Positions 9,283-16,410 of a DNA stretch of 31,255 nucleotides are shown here, one piece after another (the stretch's first letter is position 1; each line of letters starts with the position of its first letter). This DNA comes from Lachnospiraceae bacterium (GTDB taxonomy: Bacteria > Bacillota > Clostridia > Lachnospirales > Lachnospiraceae). The notes under the pieces were generated by a model, which was not told where the DNA came from, did no database searches, and was given only the letters and a program-made list of their open reading frames with translations. The stretch spans positions 1 through 31,255 of the forward strand of contig JAFUKK010000181.1 of NCBI GenBank assembly GCA_017473665.1. The letters are read 5' to 3'. The position numbers and the translations under genes are program-made.

Positions 9283-10704
9283 ATGAAGAAAACGCTCTAT
9301 TTTAAATTTATTCTGGGTTATCTGATTTTTGGTATCTTCGGGTTTATCATCATCTCTACCTTTATTCCTACCATGATTCAGGAAAAGCTGGTAAAGGATA
9401 AAGCTGAGGACCTATATCAGGAAGCAGTACTGGTGGCAGAGGATTACGCTACCGGTCTGTATACCAGTGAAACCAGTCTGGAGACAGTAAAAACCGGCCT
9501 TGACGCCCTGGCCCTGTATATGGATAGTGAGATTCGGATTATCAACCCTTCCGGACGTTTGGTATTGGACACCCACTCTCCCATTAATGTGGAAGCGGAA
9601 ATCTATATCGAAAACTTCGATCCTACTGCCACAGAAGGTTCTTATTACATGATTAATAACTTCTTTGGCAATTTCAATACTGATGTACTCACCGTGTTGG
9701 CACCAATTACAACGGATTTCAAGGTAAAAGGATACGTGGCCATTCATCATGATATGTCGGATATTCTGGACACCTGCAATGACCTGCTGATTATCTCCTA
9801 CATTACCTTGATTATTCTCTTTATACTGTCCCTGATTATTCTGTTCTTCTTTACGGAATTTGTATACATGCCCCTGCGAAAGATTACCTACGCCACAGAG
9901 CAATATGCTTCCGGTAATATGCATTATGAATTTCAGGTGGATAATGATGATGAAATCGGATACCTGGCAGCCTGTCTAAACTTCATGGCCAGTGAAATTG
10001 CCCGGTCCGAGGATGACCAAAAGAAATTTGTAGCCAACGTGTCTCACGATTTCCGCTCCCCCTTAACTTCCATCCGGGGATATCTGGAAGCCATGCTGGA
10101 CGGTACCATCCCGCCGGAGCTTTATGAAAAATACTTGAGCATCGTGCTCAATGAAACAGAGCGGCTGACCAAGCTGACCAATAGCTTGCTGACCCTGAAT
10201 AACCTAAATACCCGAGGTATTCTGCTGGATAAGAGTAACTTTGACATCAACCAGGTAATCAAAAATACCACAGCTACCTTTGAAGGTACCTGCAGAGCAA
10301 AGTCTATTTCCTTTGAATTGATTTTGACAGATGAAGAAATGTATGTAAATGCAGATGTGGAAAAGATTCAACAGGTTCTTTATAACCTAATTGATAATGC
10401 TATCAAATTCAGTCATAGCAATTCCACCATTACCATCGAAACCCATGAAAAAAAGAGCAAGCTTTTTGTATCCGTGAAGGATAATGGTATCGGTATTCCC
10501 AAGGACGATTTGAAGCTGATTTTTGATCGATTCTATAAATCCGACTCCTCCCGAGGTAAGGATAAAAAAGGTACCGGACTGGGCCTTTCTATCGTAAAAG
10601 AAATCATCCGTGCCCACAATGAAAATATCAATGTAATCAGTACCCCCAACGAAGGCACCGAGTTTATCTTCTCCCTGTCCATTGCAGAGGAGGGGGACCA
10701 ATAG
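9283..10704 (+). CDS. Membrane sensor histidine kinase (partner of the adjacent regulator)
   Basis: A 473-residue kinase. Two membrane segments (about 8-30 and 167-190) flank an extracytoplasmic sensor of about 135 residues, followed by HAMP (about 190-240), a HisKA dimerisation domain with phosphoacceptor H255 in VSHDFRSPLTS, and an ATPase domain with the N box LIDNAIKFS, the G1 box DNGIGIP, and G2 GTGLGLSIV. All catalytic motifs are intact. The sensor domain has no cysteines or metal-site pattern that reveals the signal; it looks like a mixed alpha/beta PAS/dCache-like fold, an inference. GAGG lies about twelve bases upstream of the ATG, longer than ideal, so translational coupling to the regulator is likely. 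Transcription ends at the hairpin just downstream. Confidence 0.95.
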   Translation: MKKTLYFKFILGYLIFGIFGFIIISTFIPTMIQEKLVKDKAEDLYQEAVLVAEDYATGLYTSETSLETVKTGLDALALYMDSEIRIINPSGRLVLDTHSPINVEAEIYIENFDPTATEGSYYMINNFFGNFNTDVLTVLAPITTDFKVKGYVAIHHDMSDILDTCNDLLIISYITLIILFILSLIILFFFTEFVYMPLRKITYATEQYASGNMHYEFQVDNDDEIGYLAACLNFMASEIARSEDDQKKFVANVSHDFRSPLTSIRGYLEAMLDGTIPPELYEKYLSIVLNETERLTKLTNSLLTLNNLNTRGILLDKSNFDINQVIKNTTATFEGTCRAKSISFELILTDEEMYVNADVEKIQQVLYNLIDNAIKFSHSNSTITIETHEKKSKLFVSVKDNGIGIPKDDLKLIFDRFYKSDSSRGKDKKGTGLGLSIVKEIIRAHNENINVISTPNEGTEFIFSLSIAEEGDQ

Positions 10705-10707
10705 CAT

Positions 10708-10757
10708 GAAAAAGGGTATCCTCAAGTCATTGTAAGACTTGGGGATACCCTCTTTTT
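10708..10757. terminator. Bidirectional intrinsic terminator between convergent genes
   Basis: A 15-bp stem (10714-10728 with 10736-10750, one G-T pair, loop ATTGTAA) has TCTTTTT after it on the plus strand and TTTTTC after it on the minus strand. It can end the mutS2/two-component transcript and the cobalamin-uptake transcript that converge here. Confidence 0.92.
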
Positions 10758-10759
10758 GT

Positions 10760-11302
10760 TTACAGGATATGTTCTATTTTCTTCATCACCATTCTCACAG
10801 GGTAATAGCAAATCATCATTAATACAAAATTTGCAATGCCATGTATCAAATCAAAGGGAATGCCGGCCACCCACCAGGTAAAGGCCGCATACAGTCCGTT
10901 CAGGATGCCCCCTCCGGCTGCTCCTATGAAAAAATACGGAATGGAACAAAGTGCTCCGAAAAACAATCCGAAAAATCCGGAAAATATACTCCAGAACCAG
11001 ACAGACTCCTGCTTCCGAAACAAATACGAAATAAACACCAGCAATGGCCAGGCATAAAGGTACATCACCCACCAGAGACCAAAGCCAAACATGCTTCCTT
11101 CAATCAGTATCAAAACCGGTACCAAAAAAGCTACCTTTCTACCCAGAAACAAAGTAAATAGAATCAACCAGAAGGTGGTTAGCTCTATATTGGGCAAAAA
11201 GCTCATGGTTACCTTACACACTTCAATAATAGCCACCATCAGTGCAATAATGGTGATATCCCGTATGGTCAATTGTAATCGGGACTTCTTTACAGTCGTC
11301 AT
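10760..11302 (-). CDS. ECF transporter S component, probably cobalamin or a precursor
   Basis: A 180-residue, very hydrophobic protein with about six membrane segments and a short basic N-terminus, the size and topology of energy-coupling-factor substrate-binding (S) subunits. It has the small-residue helix seen in this group (LMVAIIEVCKV, helix 1) and a Trp/Phe/Tyr-rich middle. No ATPase or T subunit lies nearby, so it would share a housekeeping ECF module encoded elsewhere. It follows the DUF4430 gene by four bases, and the pair lies downstream of a cobalamin riboswitch, which is the main reason to propose cobalamin as substrate; the protein alone does not prove it. The ribosome site is weak (AGAG), suggesting translational coupling to the gene before. 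Confidence 0.82.
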   Translation of the reverse strand: MTTVKKSRLQLTIRDITIIALMVAIIEVCKVTMSFLPNIELTTFWLILFTLFLGRKVAFLVPVLILIEGSMFGFGLWWVMYLYAWPLLVFISYLFRKQESVWFWSIFSGFFGLFFGALCSIPYFFIGAAGGGILNGLYAAFTWWVAGIPFDLIHGIANFVLMMICYYPVRMVMKKIEHIL

Positions 11303-11306
11303 CGTA

Positions 11307-11738
11307 TTACTCTGCTACGTATACTTCGTATACGATTTTAAAGGCATCTCCATCCACTACGGGCTGGCTACCGATACCATAGTTACAATAGGTATCATTT
11401 ACATAGAAGGACCAGTAAGAGCAATCAACTGCATAATCTGCCTTTTGACCATTTACGGTATCTACCATCAATCCATACTCGCTTTCCGTACCGGAATAGG
11501 TAAGTCCCTGCTCCTTGGCCTCATCCATAGCCTCCTGAAGCACCTCTGCGTCAGTCTTCAGCTCATAGGTAACGGTCACCTGCTCCTTATTGACTACGCT
11601 GATGGTAATCTCCTTACTTCCTTCTACAGTCTTCGCTCCGAATACTGCATAAATAATTGCAAATACTGCAATTACAGCCACCAGCACCACCGCGCCCAGG
11701 GCTATTTTTTTGTTACTTTTCTTTGCATTTTCTGCCAT
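11307..11738 (-). CDS. Membrane-anchored DUF4430 (transcobalamin-C-terminal-like) protein
   Basis: A 143-residue protein: a Lys-rich start, one membrane segment (about 12-33) and an extracellular domain (about 45-143). The domain has the signature order of DUF4430, including a YSGTESEYGLMVDTVNG strand-turn, YWSFYVND, a YGIGSQPV loop and DGDAFKIVYE. DUF4430 is related to the C-terminal beta domain of the animal cobalamin carriers transcobalamin and intrinsic factor. No lipobox or sortase motif is present, so the N-terminal helix is the anchor. AAAGGAAG lies six bases before the ATG. It is the first gene after the cobalamin riboswitch and is tightly linked to an ECF S component, so I infer that it captures cobalamin or a corrinoid outside the membrane and hands it to the transporter. 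Confidence 0.85.
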   Translation of the reverse strand: MAENAKKSNKKIALGAVVLVAVIAVFAIIYAVFGAKTVEGSKEITISVVNKEQVTVTYELKTDAEVLQEAMDEAKEQGLTYSGTESEYGLMVDTVNGQKADYAVDCSYWSFYVNDTYCNYGIGSQPVVDGDAFKIVYEVYVAE

Positions 11739-11777
11739 GTTTTTCTTCCTTTCTTTTGAAAATTGTTTCTTTCAATA

Positions 11778-11814
11778 GAAAACGAAAACTCCCCGGGAAA
11801 GAAATCCGGGGAGT
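11778..11814 (-). terminator. Riboswitch-linked intrinsic terminator
   Basis: Reading the minus strand, ACTCCCCGG and CCGGGGAGT form a perfect 9-bp stem with a 9-base loop, followed by TTTTCGTTTTC. It lies about 80 bases after the cobalamin aptamer and about 40 bases before the DUF4430 start, the position of an expression platform that stops transcription when ligand is bound. Confidence 0.88.
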
Positions 11815-11893
11815 ACCAGCATCACAAAAAAGCCTTATACAAAAGCTATTTCCTGCATCGGTACAAACCAAATCCACGTGGTTTCTTCGTACT

Positions 11894-12093
11894 TATTTAA
11901 GGCAGGTCTTCTGACTTAAGTATCCTCATTTTTCTTCGTCTTCCCAAGACGCAGTGCATCTCAGTGACTTATACCTGGTGGTTGTGGTTGAAGAAAAACT
12001 CCTCTCTTACAGCGACGGGTTCGTGCAGGACTTGCACCTGCTTCCCTTTTCATCGGACCGGACGACTGACGCCATCCTCCGACACCTTAAATA
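11894..12093 (-). promoter_or_regulatory. Cobalamin riboswitch
   Basis: The minus-strand transcript has the aptamer landmarks in order: closing stem P1 (ATTTAAGG at 12085-12092 pairing with CCTTAAAT at 11895-11902), a GGTGCAAGTCCTGCACG arm, CCCGTCGCTGTAAG, GTCACTG, GGGAAG, and the terminal B12 box AAGTCAGAAGACCTGCC (11901-11917). About 200 bases, normal for the class. With the downstream hairpin it should switch the DUF4430/ECF pair off when cobalamin is plentiful. Confidence 0.96.
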
Positions 12094-12117
12094 TTCTGAT
12101 ATGAAATTAACGTTGTT

Positions 12118-12126
12118 ATTTTAGCA
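12118..12126 (-). promoter_or_regulatory. Candidate promoter of the cobalamin-riboswitch transcript
   Basis: The minus strand reads TGCTAAAAT, an extended -10 element about 25 bases before the 5' end of P1. The -35 region is weak. It is back to back with, and partly shares DNA with, the plus-strand candidate at 12137-12142. Confidence 0.45.
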
Positions 12127-12136
12127 CAATTGGATT

Positions 12137-12142
12137 TATAAT
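12137..12142 (+). promoter_or_regulatory. Candidate promoter (-10 box) of the gene at 12181
   Basis: A perfect TATAAT lies about 39 bases before the ATG at 12181. The sequence 17 bases upstream (GTTATT) is a poor -35 match, so this is a moderate call. Confidence 0.45.
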
Positions 12143-12180
12143 GGAAGATGTAGAATTTGGAGATAATAGGAAGGTCAACA

Positions 12181-12723
12181 ATGTATTTATATCATTATTA
12201 CGATGCCTCAGTGGGACCCTTTGTAAATCTGGCAGAATTGCCCCGGGAGGAAGCCCGGGCACTAATAGAAAATATTAAGAAAACCAAGCCCAATACCCAG
12301 TGCGCCCAGCGTCATGACAAATATGTGGAATACCGGCATAATTGTGAACAGATATTGCGTACAGAATTCGCTAAAAAGGGCGGCATCATGGAGCGCACCT
12401 CTCCCCACTATCTGGTAGTGGAACACAGCCCCTGGTTAAGTACCTGGCATGAAAACAGCGCTTATGTGAAAATACCCATCGAAGAATTTGACCTGCGGAC
12501 TGTATCCTTTACCTATGGCGATTCCATGCCCACCTTCAGTCCCACCATCAATGATGGTAAGGAATATCGGAAAAAGCTATACACCTATGAGGAAATTCTG
12601 GAAATCATAGAAAAATACGGACTCCCCCAGGATTGGAACGATGATGGTAAGTATGGACCGGAACGATATATTGAGGTTCATGTATGGAGTGATGAGACCA
12701 TAAATAAATATAGAAACGCCTAG
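12181..12723 (+). CDS. Conserved protein of unknown function
   Basis: A 180-residue soluble protein without signal peptide or membrane segment. It resembles a conserved Firmicutes family that I know only as hypothetical: an N-terminal MYLYHYYD strand, a short helix, an FAKKGG turn, then the marked motif VVEHSPWLSTW, a YVKIPIEEFD strand, YGDSMPTFSP and a C-terminal EVHVWSD strand. The density of His, Trp, Asp and Tyr in these motifs suggests a small binding or catalytic pocket, but I assign no reaction. The frame opens at a TTG at 12157, but AGGAAGG six bases before the ATG at 12181 fixes the start. It is followed after 27 bases by a membrane protein gene on the same strand, probably the same transcript. 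Confidence 0.85.
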   Translation: MYLYHYYDASVGPFVNLAELPREEARALIENIKKTKPNTQCAQRHDKYVEYRHNCEQILRTEFAKKGGIMERTSPHYLVVEHSPWLSTWHENSAYVKIPIEEFDLRTVSFTYGDSMPTFSPTINDGKEYRKKLYTYEEILEIIEKYGLPQDWNDDGKYGPERYIEVHVWSDETINKYRNA

Positions 12724-12750
12724 AAACTGACCACAACAGGAGGATGAATT

Positions 12751-13335
12751 ATGAATAAAACAATAAAAGCAATGATATTTTTCGTAGCAGCAGTACTCAA
12801 TGCTCTTTTCTTTTATCTTTGCGGTTACTGGCAGCAAATACAGTTCCATACCCCCACCTATCAAAAAATAGACTGGGTCTGCGGTGTTTTGGCAGTAATT
12901 GTACTGGCCGTGGGCGAAATGTATACCCTGATACAGGTTTACTACCGTAGAAAATTTGCAGGCATGACCAAAAAAGTCTTTGGTATCCGTTTCTGGCGGC
13001 AGTGTATTCTGTTAGTACTTTTTTATTTGGCCTCCCTTGTGTTAATGTCAAATTTATTATTTACTTTTAGCATCTATTATATTGCTGTTTTTGCTATCGT
13101 CTTCAGCTTTGGCTGGATGAAGGGCAGCGCCATTATCTGGACCGATGAATCAGGCTCAAGTGGGTACTACATGACGGAAAAGGGAGTCTTCTATACGGTT
13201 CGGGAAATTATGGAAAATACCGAAGTCTGGGAGCTGGCCTGCAGCAGACCCGGAGACCGGGACCGTACCATTACCATTTACAAAAAGGGTACGGATCGAT
13301 TGGATGAGAAAAACCAAAACTACATGGCACCCTAA
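12751..13335 (+). CDS. Small multi-pass membrane protein of unknown function
   Basis: A 194-residue protein with four hydrophobic segments (about 5-25, 42-62, 88-106 and 108-127) and a soluble C-terminal tail of about 65 residues containing a GYYMTEKGVFYTVREIMENTEVWEL region that reads as an amphipathic strand/helix followed by charged residues. AGGAGG lies about seven bases before the ATG. I do not recognise the family. The 27-base gap from the previous gene and shared orientation suggest one transcript. No convincing terminator follows; the next 90 bases hold only short imperfect hairpins without a T run. Confidence 0.75.
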   Translation: MNKTIKAMIFFVAAVLNALFFYLCGYWQQIQFHTPTYQKIDWVCGVLAVIVLAVGEMYTLIQVYYRRKFAGMTKKVFGIRFWRQCILLVLFYLASLVLMSNLLFTFSIYYIAVFAIVFSFGWMKGSAIIWTDESGSSGYYMTEKGVFYTVREIMENTEVWELACSRPGDRDRTITIYKKGTDRLDEKNQNYMAP

Positions 13336-13426
13336 GAGTCTTGCTCCGGGCGGGTTTTACTCCTGTGGAGGTACCGGGTCACTGGGGTGCTTCGTATGCT
13401 TTAAAAGCAGAGAAATAGAGGCCTGT

Positions 13427-14371
13427 TCATCTGTCACAGTGGCAAGGCTTCTTTTTTATCTCAGATTGGGTAGTAATATATTCTATAATATCTTTGATAG
13501 CCTTTCTATCCTCTATCACATTAATACCAAAGCACTTCTTGCCCGCATCTTTAATTGACGCACCAATATGATATATTTTCATGTCATCTATTATCAAAAA
13601 TCTATCGTGAAATTCTTCGGTATATCTCACTTCCAATAAAGGGTACTGTTTATTAAAGTTAGTAATATCCATGTCTGATAACCTTGTTTTCTTGGATGTG
13701 TAAATAGTCACCGCGACACCCGACTTTTTCTTCGCCAATATATTTAGCGTTTCTATCGTCACATAATTATCTACCAATATTATTTTTTTCTCTGCTTTCC
13801 TTATCAAACTAATCAGTAAACTAAAAGCATCATAAATTTGCCCCGCAAAAAATATTTTCTGAGACACTTCCTCTTGTTCCGATATGTAGCGGAATATTTT
13901 ATCAAACCGTTCATTAGTAATTTTTCGGAATTCCAATTGTTTAACTTCAAGCTCGTTGATTTTCTCAAACATTAATGCGTTGCTTGCTATAAATCGACGC
14001 ATAGCAACAAAGGTATCCATAATTTGAATACTGACTTGTATTGCTACATCACTTCTCAACACTGCGGACAGCATTGCAATTCCTTGTTCTGTAAATGCAT
14101 AAGGTAAGCTTCTTCGTCCACCCTATGATTTCTCATCTGCAGAACTTGAAATCACAAATTGTGATTTCAAGTTTTGATATTCGTCCCCACTAAGTTGAAA
14201 ACAGAATTTTTCAGGAAATCTTGCAATATTTCGCTTAACCGCTTGATTAATAATTCTTGTTTCCACCTGATACAGCATTGCTAAATCGCTGTCTAGCATT
14301 ACCTGCTGTCCCCGAATCACATATATAAGATTTTTGATGGTTGTTTCCGTAATTTCCTTATACTCGTCCAA
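13427..14371 (-). pseudogene. ORF6N-domain (phage antirepressor-like) gene interrupted by an in-frame amber stop
   Basis: One frame runs from a TTG start at 14371 (AGGAGG six bases upstream) to 13427, broken only by a TAG at 14123-14125. The first 82 residues are an ORF6N DNA-binding domain (IRGQQVMLDSDLAMLYQVET, RFPEKFCFQL). After the stop the same frame continues without shift through GGRRSLPYAFTEQGIAML into the family's usual middle and C-terminal part (FDGQIYDAFS-like FAGQIYDAFS, HDRFLIIDD, IGASIKDAGKKCFG). The domain is known from phage and mobile-element regulators. DNA here is visibly more AT-rich than its neighbours, fitting transfer. The TAG probably replaces a Tyr or similar codon. 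Alternatives are readthrough or a sequencing error. The second part has an ATG at 14074 but no good ribosome site. Confidence 0.85.
14143..14173. repeat. 31-base near-perfect palindrome inside the ORF6N gene
   Basis: AACTTGAAATCACAA and TTGTGATTTCAAGTT are exact reverse complements of 15 bases around a single A. It lies in coding sequence, 17 bases upstream (in mRNA sense) of the amber stop at 14125. Confidence 0.95.
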
Positions 14372-14428
14372 TCTGTACCTCCTCTAAATATAAAATATAT
14401 GACTTTGAAATAATTGGGCGATTGCCCA

Positions 14429-14464
14429 TGAAAAATAAAAGAGTATGCCGTGAAAGCATACTCT
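14429..14464 (-). terminator. Intrinsic terminator of the GH5 gene
   Basis: On the minus strand AGAGTATGC and GCATACTCT make a perfect 9-bp stem (14456-14464 with 14440-14448) around TTTCACG, followed by TTTTATTTTTC. It begins 24 bases after the GH5 stop. Confidence 0.9.
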
Positions 14465-14488
14465 CATAATAGCATCCATATTCTGTTT

Positions 14489-16276
14489 TTACAATTCCTG
14501 CATATGCTTCTGAAATACCTTCCGCAGCTCTAACGGAACATACCGTCCCGGATTTACTTCCTCATAAGTGGCCCCCCTGCGGCGATAAATATCATCCAAA
14601 ACCACATAAGAGAAATCTCCTCCGTCATAATTCCACATACTCCAGGAGAAACCATATTTGTCACACACTGTAAGGACATCATCAAAATAATCCGCTACAC
14701 AATTTACATCATTGGTGTAAATAGCACCAAATTCCTGCAACATCACCTGTACCCCGGTACGCCGGGAAAATTCATGGTACACCTGAAAGGTATCTTCTAT
14801 TAACTGATAGCCCTGTTCATATTCTGATAAATCCTGTCTAAGCTTAACCCGTCCGTTTTCATCAATGATTGCATCTGTAACCGGTAACTCCACCCCATCA
14901 ATCCATTGTGCATCCAGTGCCGTGCGGTAAGTGGGTGTCGATACTACCAGATTATTCAGCTCCAGCCATATTAAAACCGGATTTTCGTGCCGGTAGCAAA
15001 ACTCAATCTGCTTTGCATCCTCCGCCAACGTGCATTCCAACCGCAATGGATCCGTTTCCGATTCATAGCTATTAAATACTGTGGTTCCATAGTCATCCGT
15101 GGTCATGCCGATTCCGGCCTCTTCAATCAGTTCCCTTGAAATATCCCGGGTATAAATCTCTTCACCGTCAGCCTTTATGCTAAACGTACCGCCAATATTT
15201 CCTATAGCCATATACATTACAAGCTTTGTATCCTTAGGAAAATCTCCGGAAATCTTGTAGGAATCCTCATCCTGCAAAGCACAGCTGACAGGTAATATGG
15301 GATAACTCACAAGAATGGGAGTTGTCCTGTTGATTCCGGCATATAAATCAAAATTGGCATGAGAAAAGGAGGTGGGCTCATAAAAATGGAAGGTCTGCAC
15401 CACCGGCTCCCCTACCAGGCCCTCTACGGGCACATGGGCGTAATCCAGCATATCTACAAAAATCAATCGGTCTGAGGTATAACTATGTACTACCTCAATT
15501 CCCCTTTTCACAAAACGGACATACTGTTCCTCTTCCAGAAAACGGGGCGGCTCATTGTACAAATTAAAGGATAATGCATTGGTGGATACATCTGCATATC
15601 GGGCAGAAATCATATCCCAGAAGTCAAAAAACATCTGCTCCTCAGCACTTCCCTCGGTAAACAAAAGCTCCCGGGAAGCTTCCTCGTCACCACCAATCAT
15701 GTATCCACCGGGGGTATTGTGTACATCCAGGCATACATGAATGCCGTACTGTATACACCAGGCAATCAACTCATCCAGATTCTCTAATTCCTTTAAATTG
15801 GCATTATCACTATTTCCTTTAAAGTGCGGTCCCGGTCCCTGTGAGGTATCCTTGGCAAAAAACAACCGGGTATCCAATGGAACACGGATGAAATTAAAGC
15901 CTTCTGCTGCCATTTCCTGCACCATTACCTCTTCATAGTAGGGCTTTACGCCATCACAGGTCCAACCAAACTCGTACTTACCATTGGGACTGGTTCCATA
16001 CCAATCGGGCAATTTCTGATAAGAAGCCGCTTCCATCTGCTTTGCCTGTTCTTTCATCTCCGCAGATATGGTATTGGTTCTGGCCCGCTCATCTGTGCGG
16101 GGGACAAAAAATTCCTCCTCCTGAGATATTTCTGCCTCATCGAACTGGGTTGCAGCATCAGACGAAACTGCCTGATTGGTCTCCTTTGCGGTATCCTCCG
16201 AAGCAGAACCACAGCCCACACAGCCCAACATAAGCACACAACAAATCAGCACTGACAAGATACGTTTTTTCATCAT
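14489..16276 (-). CDS. Lipoprotein glycoside hydrolase family 5 (cellulase-like) with an inserted domain
   Basis: A 595-residue enzyme. The signal peptide ends in a lipobox at C19 or C22 and is followed by an acidic linker (to about 85), so it should sit on the outer cell surface. The GH5 barrel has FNFIRVPLDTR, LDVHNTPGG, the acid/base E242 in LYNEPP, HFYEP, and the nucleophile E515 in LQEFGAI, then SWSMWNYDGG. The two glutamates are 273 residues apart instead of about 100, because a beta-rich segment (about 310-450, KLVMYMAIGNIGGTFSIKADG onward) sits between them; I read this as an inserted carbohydrate-binding-like sandwich. Substrate is probably a beta-glucan, not proven. The ATG at 16276 is nine bases after AGGAGG, better than the GTG at 16285. 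It stands alone with its own terminator. Confidence 0.9.
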   Translation of the reverse strand: MMKKRILSVLICCVLMLGCVGCGSASEDTAKETNQAVSSDAATQFDEAEISQEEEFFVPRTDERARTNTISAEMKEQAKQMEAASYQKLPDWYGTSPNGKYEFGWTCDGVKPYYEEVMVQEMAAEGFNFIRVPLDTRLFFAKDTSQGPGPHFKGNSDNANLKELENLDELIAWCIQYGIHVCLDVHNTPGGYMIGGDEEASRELLFTEGSAEEQMFFDFWDMISARYADVSTNALSFNLYNEPPRFLEEEQYVRFVKRGIEVVHSYTSDRLIFVDMLDYAHVPVEGLVGEPVVQTFHFYEPTSFSHANFDLYAGINRTTPILVSYPILPVSCALQDEDSYKISGDFPKDTKLVMYMAIGNIGGTFSIKADGEEIYTRDISRELIEEAGIGMTTDDYGTTVFNSYESETDPLRLECTLAEDAKQIEFCYRHENPVLIWLELNNLVVSTPTYRTALDAQWIDGVELPVTDAIIDENGRVKLRQDLSEYEQGYQLIEDTFQVYHEFSRRTGVQVMLQEFGAIYTNDVNCVADYFDDVLTVCDKYGFSWSMWNYDGGDFSYVVLDDIYRRRGATYEEVNPGRYVPLELRKVFQKHMQEL

Positions 16277-16390
16277 TTGCAGCACCCTCCTTATCTAAAA
16301 GAAAGTGATTGGCATATATGTACTTCTTATATATCTATTTTACATGATTCTGTATGAAAAGAAAAATCTTTTATTTATATATATTGGAAC

Positions 16391-16410
16391 TATACTCCTT
16401 TGGGAGTATA
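16391..16410 (-). terminator. Possible terminator hairpin after the GNAT gene
   Basis: TATACTCC and GGAGTATA form a perfect 8-bp stem with a four-base loop directly after the stop codon at 16411. The U tract that follows on the minus strand is poor (GTTCCAATAT), so termination may be weak or the hairpin may mainly protect the 3' end. Confidence 0.4.

Noticed and set aside
11091..11759. 222-codon plus-strand open frame over the ECF S and DUF4430 genes
   Set aside because: It is antisense to two genes with clear family sequence, has no ribosome site and its protein has low-complexity hydrophobic runs mirroring the real genes.
13397..13409. TGCTTTAAAAGCA palindrome after the membrane protein gene
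   Set aside because: Only six base pairs, no T run after it in either direction; not a credible terminator.
13427..14371. Pyrrolysine-type or programmed amber readthrough
   Set aside because: No Pyl genes, no downstream stimulatory element seen, and the palindrome is upstream of the codon; a nonsense mutation is simpler.
16337..16342. TAAAAT as the -10 box of the GH5 gene
   Set aside because: No -35 match at 16-18 bases; AT-rich surroundings give such hexamers by chance.
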